From NCBI GenBank assembly GCA_023413275.1, contig JAEZPX010000076.1, positions 1 through 13,786 on the forward strand: DNA of 13,786 bases, written 5' to 3'. The position numbers and the translations under genes are program-made. The stretch is from Bacillota bacterium. GTDB taxonomy: Bacteria > Bacillota > Clostridia > Lachnospirales > Anaerotignaceae. Below the pieces are notes generated by a model. It was not told the DNA's origin. It did not search any database and saw only the letters and a program-made list of their open reading frames with translations. Positions 1 through 6,459 of the stretch are shown in pieces (the first letter of the stretch is position 1; each line of letters starts with the position of its first letter).

Positions 1-801
1 AATGATATTGGTGTTTTCATTAAATATGGCTGTATGAGAGAAGAAAAATTTTATGACAAGGTGAAGGATGCGTTGTTGTTCAAAACCACTGACGACGTAT
101 ATGAAACCCTTCCTGAATATTTAGAAAAAAATAAAGAAAAGCATGAGAATAAGCTGTTCTTTGTTTCTGACGAAAATTTACAGGCACAGTATATCCGTTT
201 GTTTAAAGAACAGGGTCTTGAAGCAGCGATTCTCTCTACACCCGTTGACAAGCCCTTTGTCTCCTTCTTGGAGTACAAAAACACCGGTGTCTCTATTCAG
301 CGTATTGATGCAGACATTTCTGAAACCTTACAGAAAAAAGAGGATGCGGAAATCTCTGAGGCTAAAAAGCAAGCTGAAGAACATACGAATACACGAATGG
401 AAGCTTTCTTCCGTGGGCTTTTGCATAATGATTCCATTAAAGTCAGTGTGGAAGATTTGAAAGCTGAAAGTGTTTCCGCCATGCTTCTTTTAAGTGAAAA
501 ATCCCGACGTATGCTGGAAATGATGGAGGCATATGGAAATGCCACTGAATTAAAAGCAATGTTTGCCGATGTGAAGCCAGAGGAAACCTTGGTTCTCAAT
601 CGCTCCAATGGTCTTGTTAAAAATCTTTTAGATATGAGTGAAAAAGAGGAGAAAAAAGAGGATGTTGAAATGCTTTCCCGCCATGTTTACGACTTGGCAT
701 TGATGAGCCATCGTCCCTTGACCTCTGAAGAAATGACAAGCTTTATTGATCGCAGTAATATTTTGTTAGAAAAACTGTCTTCCCTTGAAGCAGGAAAATA
801 A
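1..801 (+). CDS. htpG: Molecular chaperone HtpG (Hsp90), C-terminal part
   Basis: ATP-dependent cytosolic chaperone of the Hsp90 family that acts as a homodimer on partly folded clients. The reading frame is open from base 1, so the 5' end lies outside the window; 266 residues are visible out of roughly 620-640 usual for the family. The first visible residues (NDIGVFIKYGCMREEKFYDK) match the end of the Hsp90 middle domain, so the ATG at 34 is an internal methionine and not the start. The following LLFKTT motif is also typical. The rest, including an acidic and Lys-rich coiled stretch around residues 110-130 of the visible part and the helices after RMEAFFRG, corresponds to the C-terminal dimerisation domain. 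As expected for bacteria there is no terminal EEVD. The ATPase domain cannot be assessed. A hairpin terminator follows 18 bases after the stop. Confidence 0.93.
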   Translation, partial: NDIGVFIKYGCMREEKFYDKVKDALLFKTTDDVYETLPEYLEKNKEKHENKLFFVSDENLQAQYIRLFKEQGLEAAILSTPVDKPFVSFLEYKNTGVSIQRIDADISETLQKKEDAEISEAKKQAEEHTNTRMEAFFRGLLHNDSIKVSVEDLKAESVSAMLLLSEKSRRMLEMMEAYGNATELKAMFADVKPEETLVLNRSNGLVKNLLDMSEKEEKKEDVEMLSRHVYDLALMSHRPLTSEEMTSFIDRSNILLEKLSSLEAGK

Positions 802-819
802 CCTATTAATTAAAAAGAT

Positions 820-914
820 AAACTCCCTAAAAAAACAATACAACTCATCAAGCACAGGAAAATTCCTCTACCACAATGACTTGTATTAGATAGTTTTGTT
901 TTAGGGAGTTTTTG
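820..914 (+). terminator. Long nested hairpin terminator after htpG
   Basis: A perfect 13-bp inverted repeat, AAACTCCCTAAAA (820-832) and TTTTAGGGAGTTT (899-911), is followed by a T-run (909-913). Inside it is a second inverted pair, AATACAA (837-843) with TTGTATT (881-887), and in the centre a small AGGAA/TTCCT pair (856-867). The outer stem plus T-run fits a rho-independent terminator for htpG. The loop of about 66 bases is unusually long for one. The reverse strand is also T-rich past the stem, so it could act in both directions. Confidence 0.7.
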
Positions 915-1144
915 TTTAAATTCTTTTGCGATAACTCATTGGAATGAATAGATAATTATTACTATTTTTTTATCCATTCATCAAAATATCTAATAGTTTT
1001 TTTTGAAATACAAAATTGTTATATACATTGCATATTTTTTATCAATCATCATTAGCTCTTTTTGTAAAATAATGCCATTCTATATTTCTGCTCTTTCCCT
1101 CCACCTTTGAAGATGCTGAATTAAAGCGAAAAGTCACTTCAAAG
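915..1144. other. AT-rich intergenic stretch, no gene seen
   Basis: About 230 bases between the htpG terminator and the promoter region of the next gene. It is very AT-rich with several T-runs. I see no convincing coding frame, RNA gene or repeat; the reverse-strand open frame crossing part of it runs into the gene at 1210 and has no family-like features. Confidence 0.5.
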
Positions 1145-1174
1145 TTGTAATACCACTTCCCCGAGGCGTATACT
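1145..1174 (+). promoter_or_regulatory. Candidate sigma-A promoter for the 1210 gene
   Basis: TTGTAA (1145-1150) and TATACT (1169-1174) are 18 bases apart, giving a plausible vegetative promoter with a start near 1181. Just downstream, AATACA-A-TGTATT (1185-1197) is a perfect 6-bp palindrome that could be an operator or chance in AT-rich DNA. Confidence 0.4.
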
Positions 1175-1209
1175 AATATAAAACAATACAATGTATTCCG
1201 AGGTGACCT

Positions 1210-1710
1210 ATGACAAAAGAACTTTTCTTGCAGAAACTTATTCCCTCCTATGAGGCTTTTTTCGATATTCAATATAATGTTGCCCTTGGTTCCAGCCAAT
1301 TTCCTGCTGTTGCCCAGTTTCACTCACGCTCCGAAAAATATGTCTTGGTGCGTTCCGCAAAGCTTTGGGCAACGGAAATGAACGAATATGCATACTTCGC
1401 CTTTTCTGATCTTCCGGATAAGGAAGGATTTGCTTCCTTAAAAAAAGAGGTCTTACAACTTGGCCTAGCACAAATAAAACCTCATAGTGAGCATATGTAT
1501 TCCTATGTTACTTTAATTTTAATTTCTGATTTGTTACCTGATGAAATTATTGAGCAAATAAAAAAAACCAACTATCATAAAACCTATCTTTTTTCTTTTC
1601 ATGGATGGATGTACCTTAGAATCGCTGCGGTAGACCTCAGCAACGGAAAGGTCTATTCTAATCACAGGGGAAAAGAACTCCTGCCGTTGCTGCAAAATAT
1701 TTTATCTTAG
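1210..1710 (+). CDS. Uncharacterised 166-residue protein
   Basis: I do not recognise the family. The start is well supported: GAGGTGA lies at 1200-1206 just before the ATG at 1210. The product is a soluble-looking protein of 166 residues without a signal peptide, membrane segment or any cysteine. It mixes hydrophobic beta-type stretches (YVTLILISDLL, YLFSFHGWMYLRIAAVDL) with helical ends (MTKELFLQKLIPSYEAFF at the N-terminus, GKELLPLLQNIL at the C-terminus), suggesting a compact single alpha/beta domain. Both neighbours are in the same direction but separated by about 400 and 190 bases, so it is probably transcribed alone; genomic context gives no functional clue. Coding character is convincing because the start, SD and frame are clean. 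Confidence 0.75.
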   Translation: MTKELFLQKLIPSYEAFFDIQYNVALGSSQFPAVAQFHSRSEKYVLVRSAKLWATEMNEYAYFAFSDLPDKEGFASLKKEVLQLGLAQIKPHSEHMYSYVTLILISDLLPDEIIEQIKKTNYHKTYLFSFHGWMYLRIAAVDLSNGKVYSNHRGKELLPLLQNILS

Positions 1711-1713
1711 GAA

Positions 1714-1735
1714 GCACTGATTTCAAATCAGGTGC
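1714..1735. repeat. Imperfect palindrome downstream of the 1210 gene
   Basis: GCAC-TGATTT-C-AAATCA-GGTGC is a near-perfect dyad four bases after the stop codon, with a single unpaired base between the TGATTT/AAATCA arms. No T-run follows, so it is not a clear terminator. It could be a regulator site or part of the folded region before cstA. Confidence 0.4.
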
Positions 1736-1829
1736 ATAATGGAAGAAAGATTTCATTAAAAAGCTCTGGTAGCAAAATAATTAGGCTTTTGACCAAATCA
1801 AAATGATATGATCTCTTACATATGCACCT
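1730..1829 (+). other. Possible structured region upstream of cstA
   Basis: AGGTGCATA (1730-1738) and TATGCACCT (1821-1829) form a perfect 9-bp inverted repeat enclosing about 82 bases. Within it AAAAGC can pair with GCTTTT (around 1760-1790), and ATCA with TGAT (around 1798-1806), so a multi-helix RNA is conceivable. I do not recognise a known riboswitch class. Against this, an extended -10 element lies inside the region, so the repeat may never be transcribed as one unit from that promoter. Confidence 0.3.
1804..1812 (+). promoter_or_regulatory. Candidate extended -10 promoter for cstA
   Basis: TGA-TATGAT is an extended -10 motif (TGn followed by a 5/6 match to TATAAT). The base stretch at the -35 distance is poor, which extended -10 promoters tolerate. 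Transcription would start near 1819 and give a leader of about 80 bases. Confidence 0.35.
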
Positions 1830-1875
1830 AAGAAAATGAATCAACGTTTCCCCTAATCATCTATATTTTAATGCA

Positions 1876-1892
1876 TTTCCTTGGAAAGGAGG
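1876..1892 (+). promoter_or_regulatory. Strong SD of cstA inside a small hairpin
   Basis: AAAGGAGG (1885-1892) is spaced six bases from the ATG at 1899, which fixes the start; the upstream TTG at 1881 has no SD. The preceding bases can pair with it: TCCTT (1878-1882) and AAGGA (1886-1890) around a three-base loop, with flanking wobble pairs. This could partly hide the SD. Confidence 0.5.
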
Positions 1893-1898
1893 ATATTT

Positions 1899-3581
1899 AT
1901 GAATTCATTGTTATTATTAATCATCTCCACTGCCGTACTTTTTATCGGCTACATTACATACGGCAGCTGGCTGGCAAAGCAGTGGGGGGTTGATCCCACA
2001 AAAGAAACACCCTCACACACACAGCAGGATGGTGTGGACTATGTCCCTGCAAAGGCTCCTGTATTAATGGGTCACCATTTTGCATCCATTGCAGGTGCAG
2101 GTCCAATCAATGGCCCCATTCAGGCTGCTATTTTTGGTTGGCTTCCTGTATTGCTCTGGATTCTCATCGGCGGTATTTTCTTTGGTGCTGTTCAAGATTT
2201 TTCTTCTATTTTTGCATCAATCCGCCACAAAGGCAAATCCATTGGTCATGTCATTGAACAAAATGTCGGGGCAAAAGCAAAGAAACTATTCTTAGTTTTT
2301 GCTTATCTCACATTGCTTCTGGTTGTTGCTGCTTTTGCAAGTATCGTTGTAGGAACTTTTAACGGCTTTACACCGGAGGGTGACATTGTTCCCGCAAATG
2401 GCTCTACTGCAACAATTTCGGTATTATTCATCATTATTGCAATTATTTTCGGTGCTCTGGTCTATCGTAAAAATGCACCGCTTAGTGTAGCGACTATAGT
2501 GGGTATCATTGCCATCATCGCATGTATTGCCATTGGTTTAAATTTCCCCATTTACTTATCTGCAACTACATGGTTAATTCTAATTTTAATTTACATTTTT
2601 ATTGCCTCTGTTACGCCGGTTTGGATTTTGCTCCAACCCAGAGATTATCTAAATTCATTCCTTCTATATGGTATGATGATTGCAGCTGTTATTGGCATTA
2701 TCGGCAGTCACCCTGCCATGGCGCTGCCTGCCTTCACAGGTTTCCAGGGGATCAACGGAAACAGCTCCTTGTTCCCCATGCTCTTTATCACCGTTGCCTG
2801 CGGTGCAATTTCCGGCTTCCATAGCTTGGTTGGCTCTGGTACAACTTCCAAACAACTGAATTCTGAGAAAGATGCCAAAATTATCGGCTTCGGCGGCATG
2901 TTAATCGAGTGTGCTTTGGCTGTCATTTCCTTAATTGCAGTGGGTATTCTTTTTGCTGATGGTGCAATGCCCAATGGTACACCTACCCAGGTTTTTGCCA
3001 CAGGTATTGCATCCATGATCGCTGCTATCGGTTTGGAATCCGCTTATAATGTGGCATATGCTATCATTATTTTGGCTGTATCCGCCTTCTGCCTAACCTC
3101 ATTGGATACAGCAACAAGACTAGCAAGATATATGTTCCAAGAATTCTTTATTCCCGAAGGAACCGATCCAAAAACATTAACAGGTTTTAAAAAGGTTTGT
3201 GCAAATCCATATTTTGCGACCCTTGTTACCGTTATTATCGGTGGAATTATGGCTGCTGGCGGTTATGCTAAAATTTGGCCATTATTCGGTTCAGCCAATC
3301 AGCTCTTAGCGGCACTAGCCCTTTTAGCTGCAGCTGCTTGGTTAGGCAATATTGGTAAAAACAATAAAATGTTTATTTTGCCAATGATTTTCATGCTTAT
3401 TGCAACATTAAGCGCATTGGTAATTACGTTAATAAAAAACGTCAATGCCTTTTCTGCTGGGACTGCAACTCTTTCCACAGAAGGATTGCAAATCCTATTC
3501 ATCGTTTTATTGATTGCTCTGGCAATTGATTTGGCAATTGAAGGATGCCGAGTTATTTTCGGCAAAAAGAAAACTGCATAA
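1899..3581 (+). CDS. cstA: CstA-family carbon starvation / pyruvate or peptide transporter
   Basis: Polytopic inner-membrane protein of the CstA family, whose studied members (E. coli CstA and BtsT) take up pyruvate or are implicated in peptide uptake during nutrient limitation. The 560-residue product starts at ATG 1899, chosen for its SD. The family signature around GHHFASIAGAGPINGP (residues 58-73) and the GAVQDFSSIFASIRHKGKS stretch (about 96-114) are intact. A further conserved loop with SGTTSKQLNSEKD lies mid-protein. The chain is almost entirely hydrophobic segments, with the first membrane helix at residues 3-20 and the last ending just before a basic GKKKTA tail. It is shorter than the roughly 700-residue E. 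coli proteins, as is usual for Gram-positive members. Substrate cannot be told from sequence. It is probably monocistronic, ending at a shared terminator. Family assignment is firm; the substrate is inferred. Confidence 0.92.
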   Translation: MNSLLLLIISTAVLFIGYITYGSWLAKQWGVDPTKETPSHTQQDGVDYVPAKAPVLMGHHFASIAGAGPINGPIQAAIFGWLPVLLWILIGGIFFGAVQDFSSIFASIRHKGKSIGHVIEQNVGAKAKKLFLVFAYLTLLLVVAAFASIVVGTFNGFTPEGDIVPANGSTATISVLFIIIAIIFGALVYRKNAPLSVATIVGIIAIIACIAIGLNFPIYLSATTWLILILIYIFIASVTPVWILLQPRDYLNSFLLYGMMIAAVIGIIGSHPAMALPAFTGFQGINGNSSLFPMLFITVACGAISGFHSLVGSGTTSKQLNSEKDAKIIGFGGMLIECALAVISLIAVGILFADGAMPNGTPTQVFATGIASMIAAIGLESAYNVAYAIIILAVSAFCLTSLDTATRLARYMFQEFFIPEGTDPKTLTGFKKVCANPYFATLVTVIIGGIMAAGGYAKIWPLFGSANQLLAALALLAAAAWLGNIGKNNKMFILPMIFMLIATLSALVITLIKNVNAFSAGTATLSTEGLQILFIVLLIALAIDLAIEGCRVIFGKKKTA

Positions 3582-3611
3582 ATTGCTTTTATGCTATAAA
3601 ATATAGATGAT

Positions 3612-3645
3612 AAAAGACCCGTACATTCACGGGTCTTCTTTTTAT
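3612..3645. terminator. Bidirectional terminator between cstA and exonuclease III gene
   Basis: AGACCCGT (3615-3622) and ACGGGTCT (3629-3636) form a perfect 8-bp GC-containing stem with a six-base loop, extended by AAA/TTT-type pairs. A T-rich tail follows on the plus strand and a run of T also follows on the minus strand. It lies between the convergent cstA and xth genes and can serve both. Confidence 0.88.
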
Positions 3646-3652
3646 GTCATTA

Positions 3653-4405
3653 TCATTTAATTTCTAATTCTACAGGACAATGGTCTGATCCCATGATCTG
3701 ACTATGAATCTTTGCATCCACAAGCTTCTCTTTCAGCCTTTCAGAAACAACATAATAGTCAATGCGCCAACCCGCATTGTTTTTCCTTGCATTAAAACGG
3801 TAGCTCCACCATGAATAAATACCCGTTGCATCGGGATAAAAAAAACGATATGTATCAACAAAACCGGCATTTAGCAGTTGTGTAAACTTCCCTCTTTCCT
3901 CGTCTGTAAACCCTGCACTGCGTCTGTTGGAAGATGGATTTTTCAGGTCTATTTCATTATGGGCAACATTTAAATCACCACAAATAATCACAGGCTTCTT
4001 TTGGTCCAATTCGGAAACATACCCACGAAAAGCATCCTCCCACGCCATACGGTAATCAAGCCTTGCATTTTCCTGCTGTGAGTTGGGTGTATATACGGTA
4101 ATATGATAAAACTCCTCAAACTCCAGTGTGATTACTCTTCCTTCGGTATCATGAGCATCATGCCCCAACCCATAGGTTACAGATAAGGGCTCATTTTTTG
4201 TAAATACAGCAACTCCGGAATATCCCTTTTTCTGAGCATAATTCCAATACTGAAAATACCCTTCGGTCTCCAATTCTATCTGCCCCCCTTGCAACTTCGT
4301 TTCCTGCAAAGAGAAAATATCTGCATCCACTTCTTTGAAATATTCCATAAAGCCTTTGCCAACTGCGGCACGCAAGCCATTCACATTCCATGAAATCATC
4401 TTCAT
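3653..4405 (-). CDS. xth: Exodeoxyribonuclease III / AP endonuclease
   Basis: Mg-dependent base-excision-repair enzyme that cleaves DNA at abasic sites and removes nucleotides from 3' ends. The 250-residue length is normal. The catalytic set of the exonuclease-endonuclease-phosphatase fold is complete: N-terminal MISWNVNGLR, metal-binding Glu35 in LQETKL, Tyr105 in YTPNSQ, Asp144 and Asn146 in GDLNVAH, and Asp241-His242 in the terminal SDHCPVE. The ATG at 4405 follows AAAGGGAG nine bases upstream. The gene is convergent with cstA and divergent from the 4641 operon, so it is expected to be transcribed alone. Whether it is the Xth or ExoA subtype does not change the predicted activity. Confidence 0.95.
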   Translation of the reverse strand: MKMISWNVNGLRAAVGKGFMEYFKEVDADIFSLQETKLQGGQIELETEGYFQYWNYAQKKGYSGVAVFTKNEPLSVTYGLGHDAHDTEGRVITLEFEEFYHITVYTPNSQQENARLDYRMAWEDAFRGYVSELDQKKPVIICGDLNVAHNEIDLKNPSSNRRSAGFTDEERGKFTQLLNAGFVDTYRFFYPDATGIYSWWSYRFNARKNNAGWRIDYYVVSERLKEKLVDAKIHSQIMGSDHCPVELEIK

Positions 4406-4486
4406 TGAAACACACTCCCTTTCAATTTACGAACCAAGTCTATCTTTTTCAATCTACATTTTTTGATGCCTTTTGACACACTTTAA

Positions 4487-4503
4487 TTCTAACATAGTTA
4501 GAA
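4487..4503. repeat. Perfect 7-bp palindrome between divergent genes
   Basis: TTCTAAC-ATA-GTTAGAA lies midway between the divergent xth and 4641 genes. On the minus strand it follows TTGAAA at a distance of 17 bases and so overlaps where a -10 of an xth promoter would fall, consistent with an operator. On the plus strand it is followed by GTTTTTTTT and looks like a weak terminator, but no gene upstream would need one. Confidence 0.45.
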
Positions 4504-4584
4504 GTTTTTTTTCAACAAATTAAAATGGTAAAACCATACCTTCCACCAAAATAATACTTTTGTTTGTTTTGCATATCCTTTGAC

Positions 4585-4613
4585 TTGTATCTTGTCTTAA
4601 TTTCAACTAAAAT
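4585..4613 (+). promoter_or_regulatory. Candidate promoter of the three-gene operon
   Basis: TTGTAT (4585-4590) and TAAAAT (4608-4613) are separated by 17 bases. Transcription would start about 20 bases before the ATG at 4641. The surrounding DNA is AT-rich and other pairings are possible, so this is tentative. Confidence 0.35.
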
Positions 4614-4640
4614 CAGTATAGATTGAAAGGAGTGGGCTTT

Positions 4641-4976
4641 ATGAACATACAGATTTATGGGTCACAAAAAAACTTTGACACAAAAAAAGCAGAACGCTAT
4701 TTTAAGGAGAGAAAAATACCTTACCAATATATTAATATTCACGAATTTGGAATGAGTAAAAGCGTTTTTGAAGCTGCAAAGAGAAGTATTCCACTGGAGA
4801 ATATGATTGACCGAAAAGCAAAAGCATATCAAACCTTGTTTATGGATTATATTGATGAAAGCAAACGGGAGGGTACCTTGCTGGAAAACCCTATTCTTTT
4901 TATGACTCCCATTGTGAGAAACGGAAAGGATTTTACATTAGGCTACTGCCCCGATGTATGGAAAGCATGGAATTAA
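4641..4976 (+). CDS. ArsC/Spx-like thioredoxin-fold protein lacking the N-terminal cysteine
   Basis: The 111-residue product resembles the ArsC/Spx/YffB family: an N-terminal beta strand (MNIQIYG), the helix DTKKAERYFKERKIPYQYI, and a C-terminal region with NPILFMTPIVRNGK and GYCPDVW. In redox-active relatives a cysteine sits just before the DTKKA-type helix; here the stretch is GSQKNFDTKK, with no cysteine. The only cysteine is near the C-terminus. Arsenate reductase or glutaredoxin-like chemistry is therefore unlikely, and a binding or regulatory role is inferred. The start is the ATG at 4641, behind AAAGGAG (4625-4631); a TTG at 4623 lies within the SD region and is rejected. It is the first gene of a three-gene operon, 16 bases before the nitrilase gene. 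Family call is fairly sure; function unknown. Confidence 0.8.
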   Translation: MNIQIYGSQKNFDTKKAERYFKERKIPYQYINIHEFGMSKSVFEAAKRSIPLENMIDRKAKAYQTLFMDYIDESKREGTLLENPILFMTPIVRNGKDFTLGYCPDVWKAWN

Positions 4977-4992
4977 AAAGGAGGTGAAGCTG

Positions 4993-5805
4993 ATGCGTAT
5001 CGGTCTGGCTCAAATAGACATGGGCTTTGAACAAAAACAATATGCAAGATCACTTTGCCAGGAAATAATTCTTACTGGTGCAAAAGAGAACGTAGATTTT
5101 ATGGTATTCCCCGAAATGACCTTAACAGGTTTCACCGTAAACACAAAGGAATTGGGTGAAGCCATAGAAAATAGTGAGACCATTCATTTTTTTAAGCAGC
5201 AGGCCATCTTGCATCACATGGCAATCTGTTTTGGACTGCCAATTGTAGATTCTGAAAAAGCCCAAAATCATTGCATAATCTTATCTGCATCAGGGGAAAT
5301 GATAGCAGATTATGCAAAAATCCATCCCTTTTCCTTCGGAACTGAGAAGGAATTCTATGCTGGAGGAACCACGCTGTCTTCCTGCGTAATAAAAGATTTT
5401 ACCTTGTCCCCCTTCATCTGCTATGACTTGCGGTTTCCTGAAATTTTTCAAATTGCCTCTAAAAATAGCACCTTGCTAGTGGTTATTGCCAATTGGCCTA
5501 TTTCCCGCAAAGAAGATTGGTCAATTCTTTTAAAAGCAAGAGCCATAGAAAACCAAGCCTTTGTTGTAGGTGTAAATCGGGCGGGCACCGGCGGTGGCCT
5601 TACCTATTTCGGCGATAGCATGGTAATCTCTCCTCGTGGGAAAATCCTTGCCAAAGCAAAAGATGGCACCTCTCTCACAACCTTTGATATTTCTTGTGAT
5701 GAAGTCCTTCAATGCAGAAATAAATTCCCTTTAAAATCAGACCGACGGCCTGAGCTTTACCAACAGCTTACGATAAACAGAGATGGAGAAAGGAGTACCT
5801 TATGA
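4993..5805 (+). CDS. Nitrilase-superfamily carbon-nitrogen hydrolase (Nit/omega-amidase-like)
   Basis: Cytosolic amidase of 270 residues with the full nitrilase-superfamily triad: Glu41 in FPEMTLTGF, Lys109 in YAKIHPFSF, and nucleophile Cys143 in FICYDLRFPE. The CYDLRFPE form is typical of the Nit1/Nit2/YafV branch, which hydrolyses omega-amides of 2-oxo acids such as 2-oxoglutaramate or deaminated glutathione. The exact substrate cannot be read from sequence. The start at ATG 4993 is fixed by an almost ideal SD, AAGGAGGTGA (4978-4987); an earlier in-frame ATG at 4954 lies inside the upstream gene without an SD. The stop codon overlaps the next start as ATGA, suggesting coupled translation with the phosphatase. 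Superfamily is certain; the subgroup is probable. Confidence 0.92.
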   Translation: MRIGLAQIDMGFEQKQYARSLCQEIILTGAKENVDFMVFPEMTLTGFTVNTKELGEAIENSETIHFFKQQAILHHMAICFGLPIVDSEKAQNHCIILSASGEMIADYAKIHPFSFGTEKEFYAGGTTLSSCVIKDFTLSPFICYDLRFPEIFQIASKNSTLLVVIANWPISRKEDWSILLKARAIENQAFVVGVNRAGTGGGLTYFGDSMVISPRGKILAKAKDGTSLTTFDISCDEVLQCRNKFPLKSDRRPELYQQLTINRDGERSTL

Positions 5806-6272
5806 TTCGTGTATTATTTATATGCCACGGAAATATCTGTCGTTCCCCTATGGCAGAATTTCTTTTTCAAGATATGCTGATAAAAAAAGGGCTGTATCAA
5901 AAGTTTTATATTGCTTCCGCCGCCACCAGTCGAGAAGAAATTGGCAATACTGTGTATCCCCCTGCAAAGAAAAAGCTGAATTCTTTGGGAATAGATTGCA
6001 GCAAAAAGACAGCACGGCAAGTAACCAAACAGGACTATGTTGATTTTGATTATCTGCTGGTCATGGAGGCCTATAACACCAAAAATTTAATGAGAATTTT
6101 ACAGGATGACCCTCAAAAGAAAGTATATCGTCTTTTAGATTTTTCACAAAATCCCAGAGATATTGCTGATCCTTGGTATTCAGGAAATTTTGATATTACC
6201 CATACGGATATTATGGAAGGACTGGAAGGATTCCTTGTATTTGCTTTGAGCAATGAAAATAATTGCAAATGA
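5802..6272 (+). CDS. Low-molecular-weight protein tyrosine phosphatase
   Basis: Cytosolic phosphatase of 156 residues. The P-loop CX5R signature is at residues 8-14 (CHGNICRS), with nucleophile Cys8, Arg14 and the family's second Cys13. The general acid Asp123 sits in the ADPWY motif, which marks a true LMW phosphatase rather than the related arsenate reductase ArsC of Gram-positives, whose catalytic cysteines differ. The ATG at 5802 overlaps the nitrilase stop by four bases and has AAAGGAG six bases upstream. In Gram-positives such enzymes can act on tyrosine kinases or phosphoarginine, but no kinase or ATP:guanido partner is visible here. It is the last gene of the operon and is followed by a strong hairpin. 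Confidence 0.95.
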   Translation: MIRVLFICHGNICRSPMAEFLFQDMLIKKGLYQKFYIASAATSREEIGNTVYPPAKKKLNSLGIDCSKKTARQVTKQDYVDFDYLLVMEAYNTKNLMRILQDDPQKKVYRLLDFSQNPRDIADPWYSGNFDITHTDIMEGLEGFLVFALSNENNCK

Positions 6273-6359
6273 AATAGCCTTTTACCTATCATATAGAGTC
6301 TATCATTTCCACAACAGCATTCATAGCACCCTCAATAAAAAAACCATCAAGGAAATATA

Positions 6360-6395
6360 GGAGGCTAGCGGCTTTTGGTCCGTTTGCCTCCTTTT
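6360..6395 (+). terminator. Terminator after the phosphatase gene
   Basis: GGAGGCTAGCGG (6360-6371) and CCGTTTGCCTCC (6380-6391) form a 12-bp stem with one mismatch and an eight-base loop, followed by TTTT ATT. It ends the 4641-6272 operon. On the minus strand the tail is less T-rich, but the hairpin may also stop transcripts leaving trpA. Confidence 0.85.
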
Positions 6396-6422
6396 ATTAT
6401 CTAAAGAACTATACCAAACTCT

Positions 6423-6454
6423 TATTTAGAAATAAAAAATGGCACCTCTAAATA
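6423..6454 (-). repeat. Inverted repeat just beyond trpA
   Basis: TATTTAGA (6423-6430) and TCTAAATA (6447-6454) are an 8-bp inverted repeat six bases beyond the trpA stop. The stem is AT-rich and lacks a good T-run on the minus strand, so at most it is a weak 3'-end structure for the trp mRNA. Confidence 0.35.
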
Positions 6455-6459
6455 TTTCA

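Noticed and set aside
1042..1323. Reverse-strand frame of 93 codons before and into the 1210 gene
   Set aside because: It overlaps a better supported gene with SD, has no good ribosome binding site of its own and no family-like sequence.
4473..4500. Plus-strand promoter with a perfect TTGACA at 4473-4478
   Set aside because: No acceptable -10 lies 16-18 bases downstream (TAGTTA is a poor match).
4479..4512. Terminator on the plus strand (TTCTAAC hairpin plus T-run)
   Set aside because: No plus-strand gene lies upstream to be terminated, and the stem is short and AT-rich; kept only as a palindrome.
5802..6272. Arsenate reductase of the Gram-positive (LMW phosphatase-like) type
   Set aside because: The ADPWY general-acid motif and the CHGNICRS loop fit a true phosphatase, and no arsenic resistance genes are nearby.
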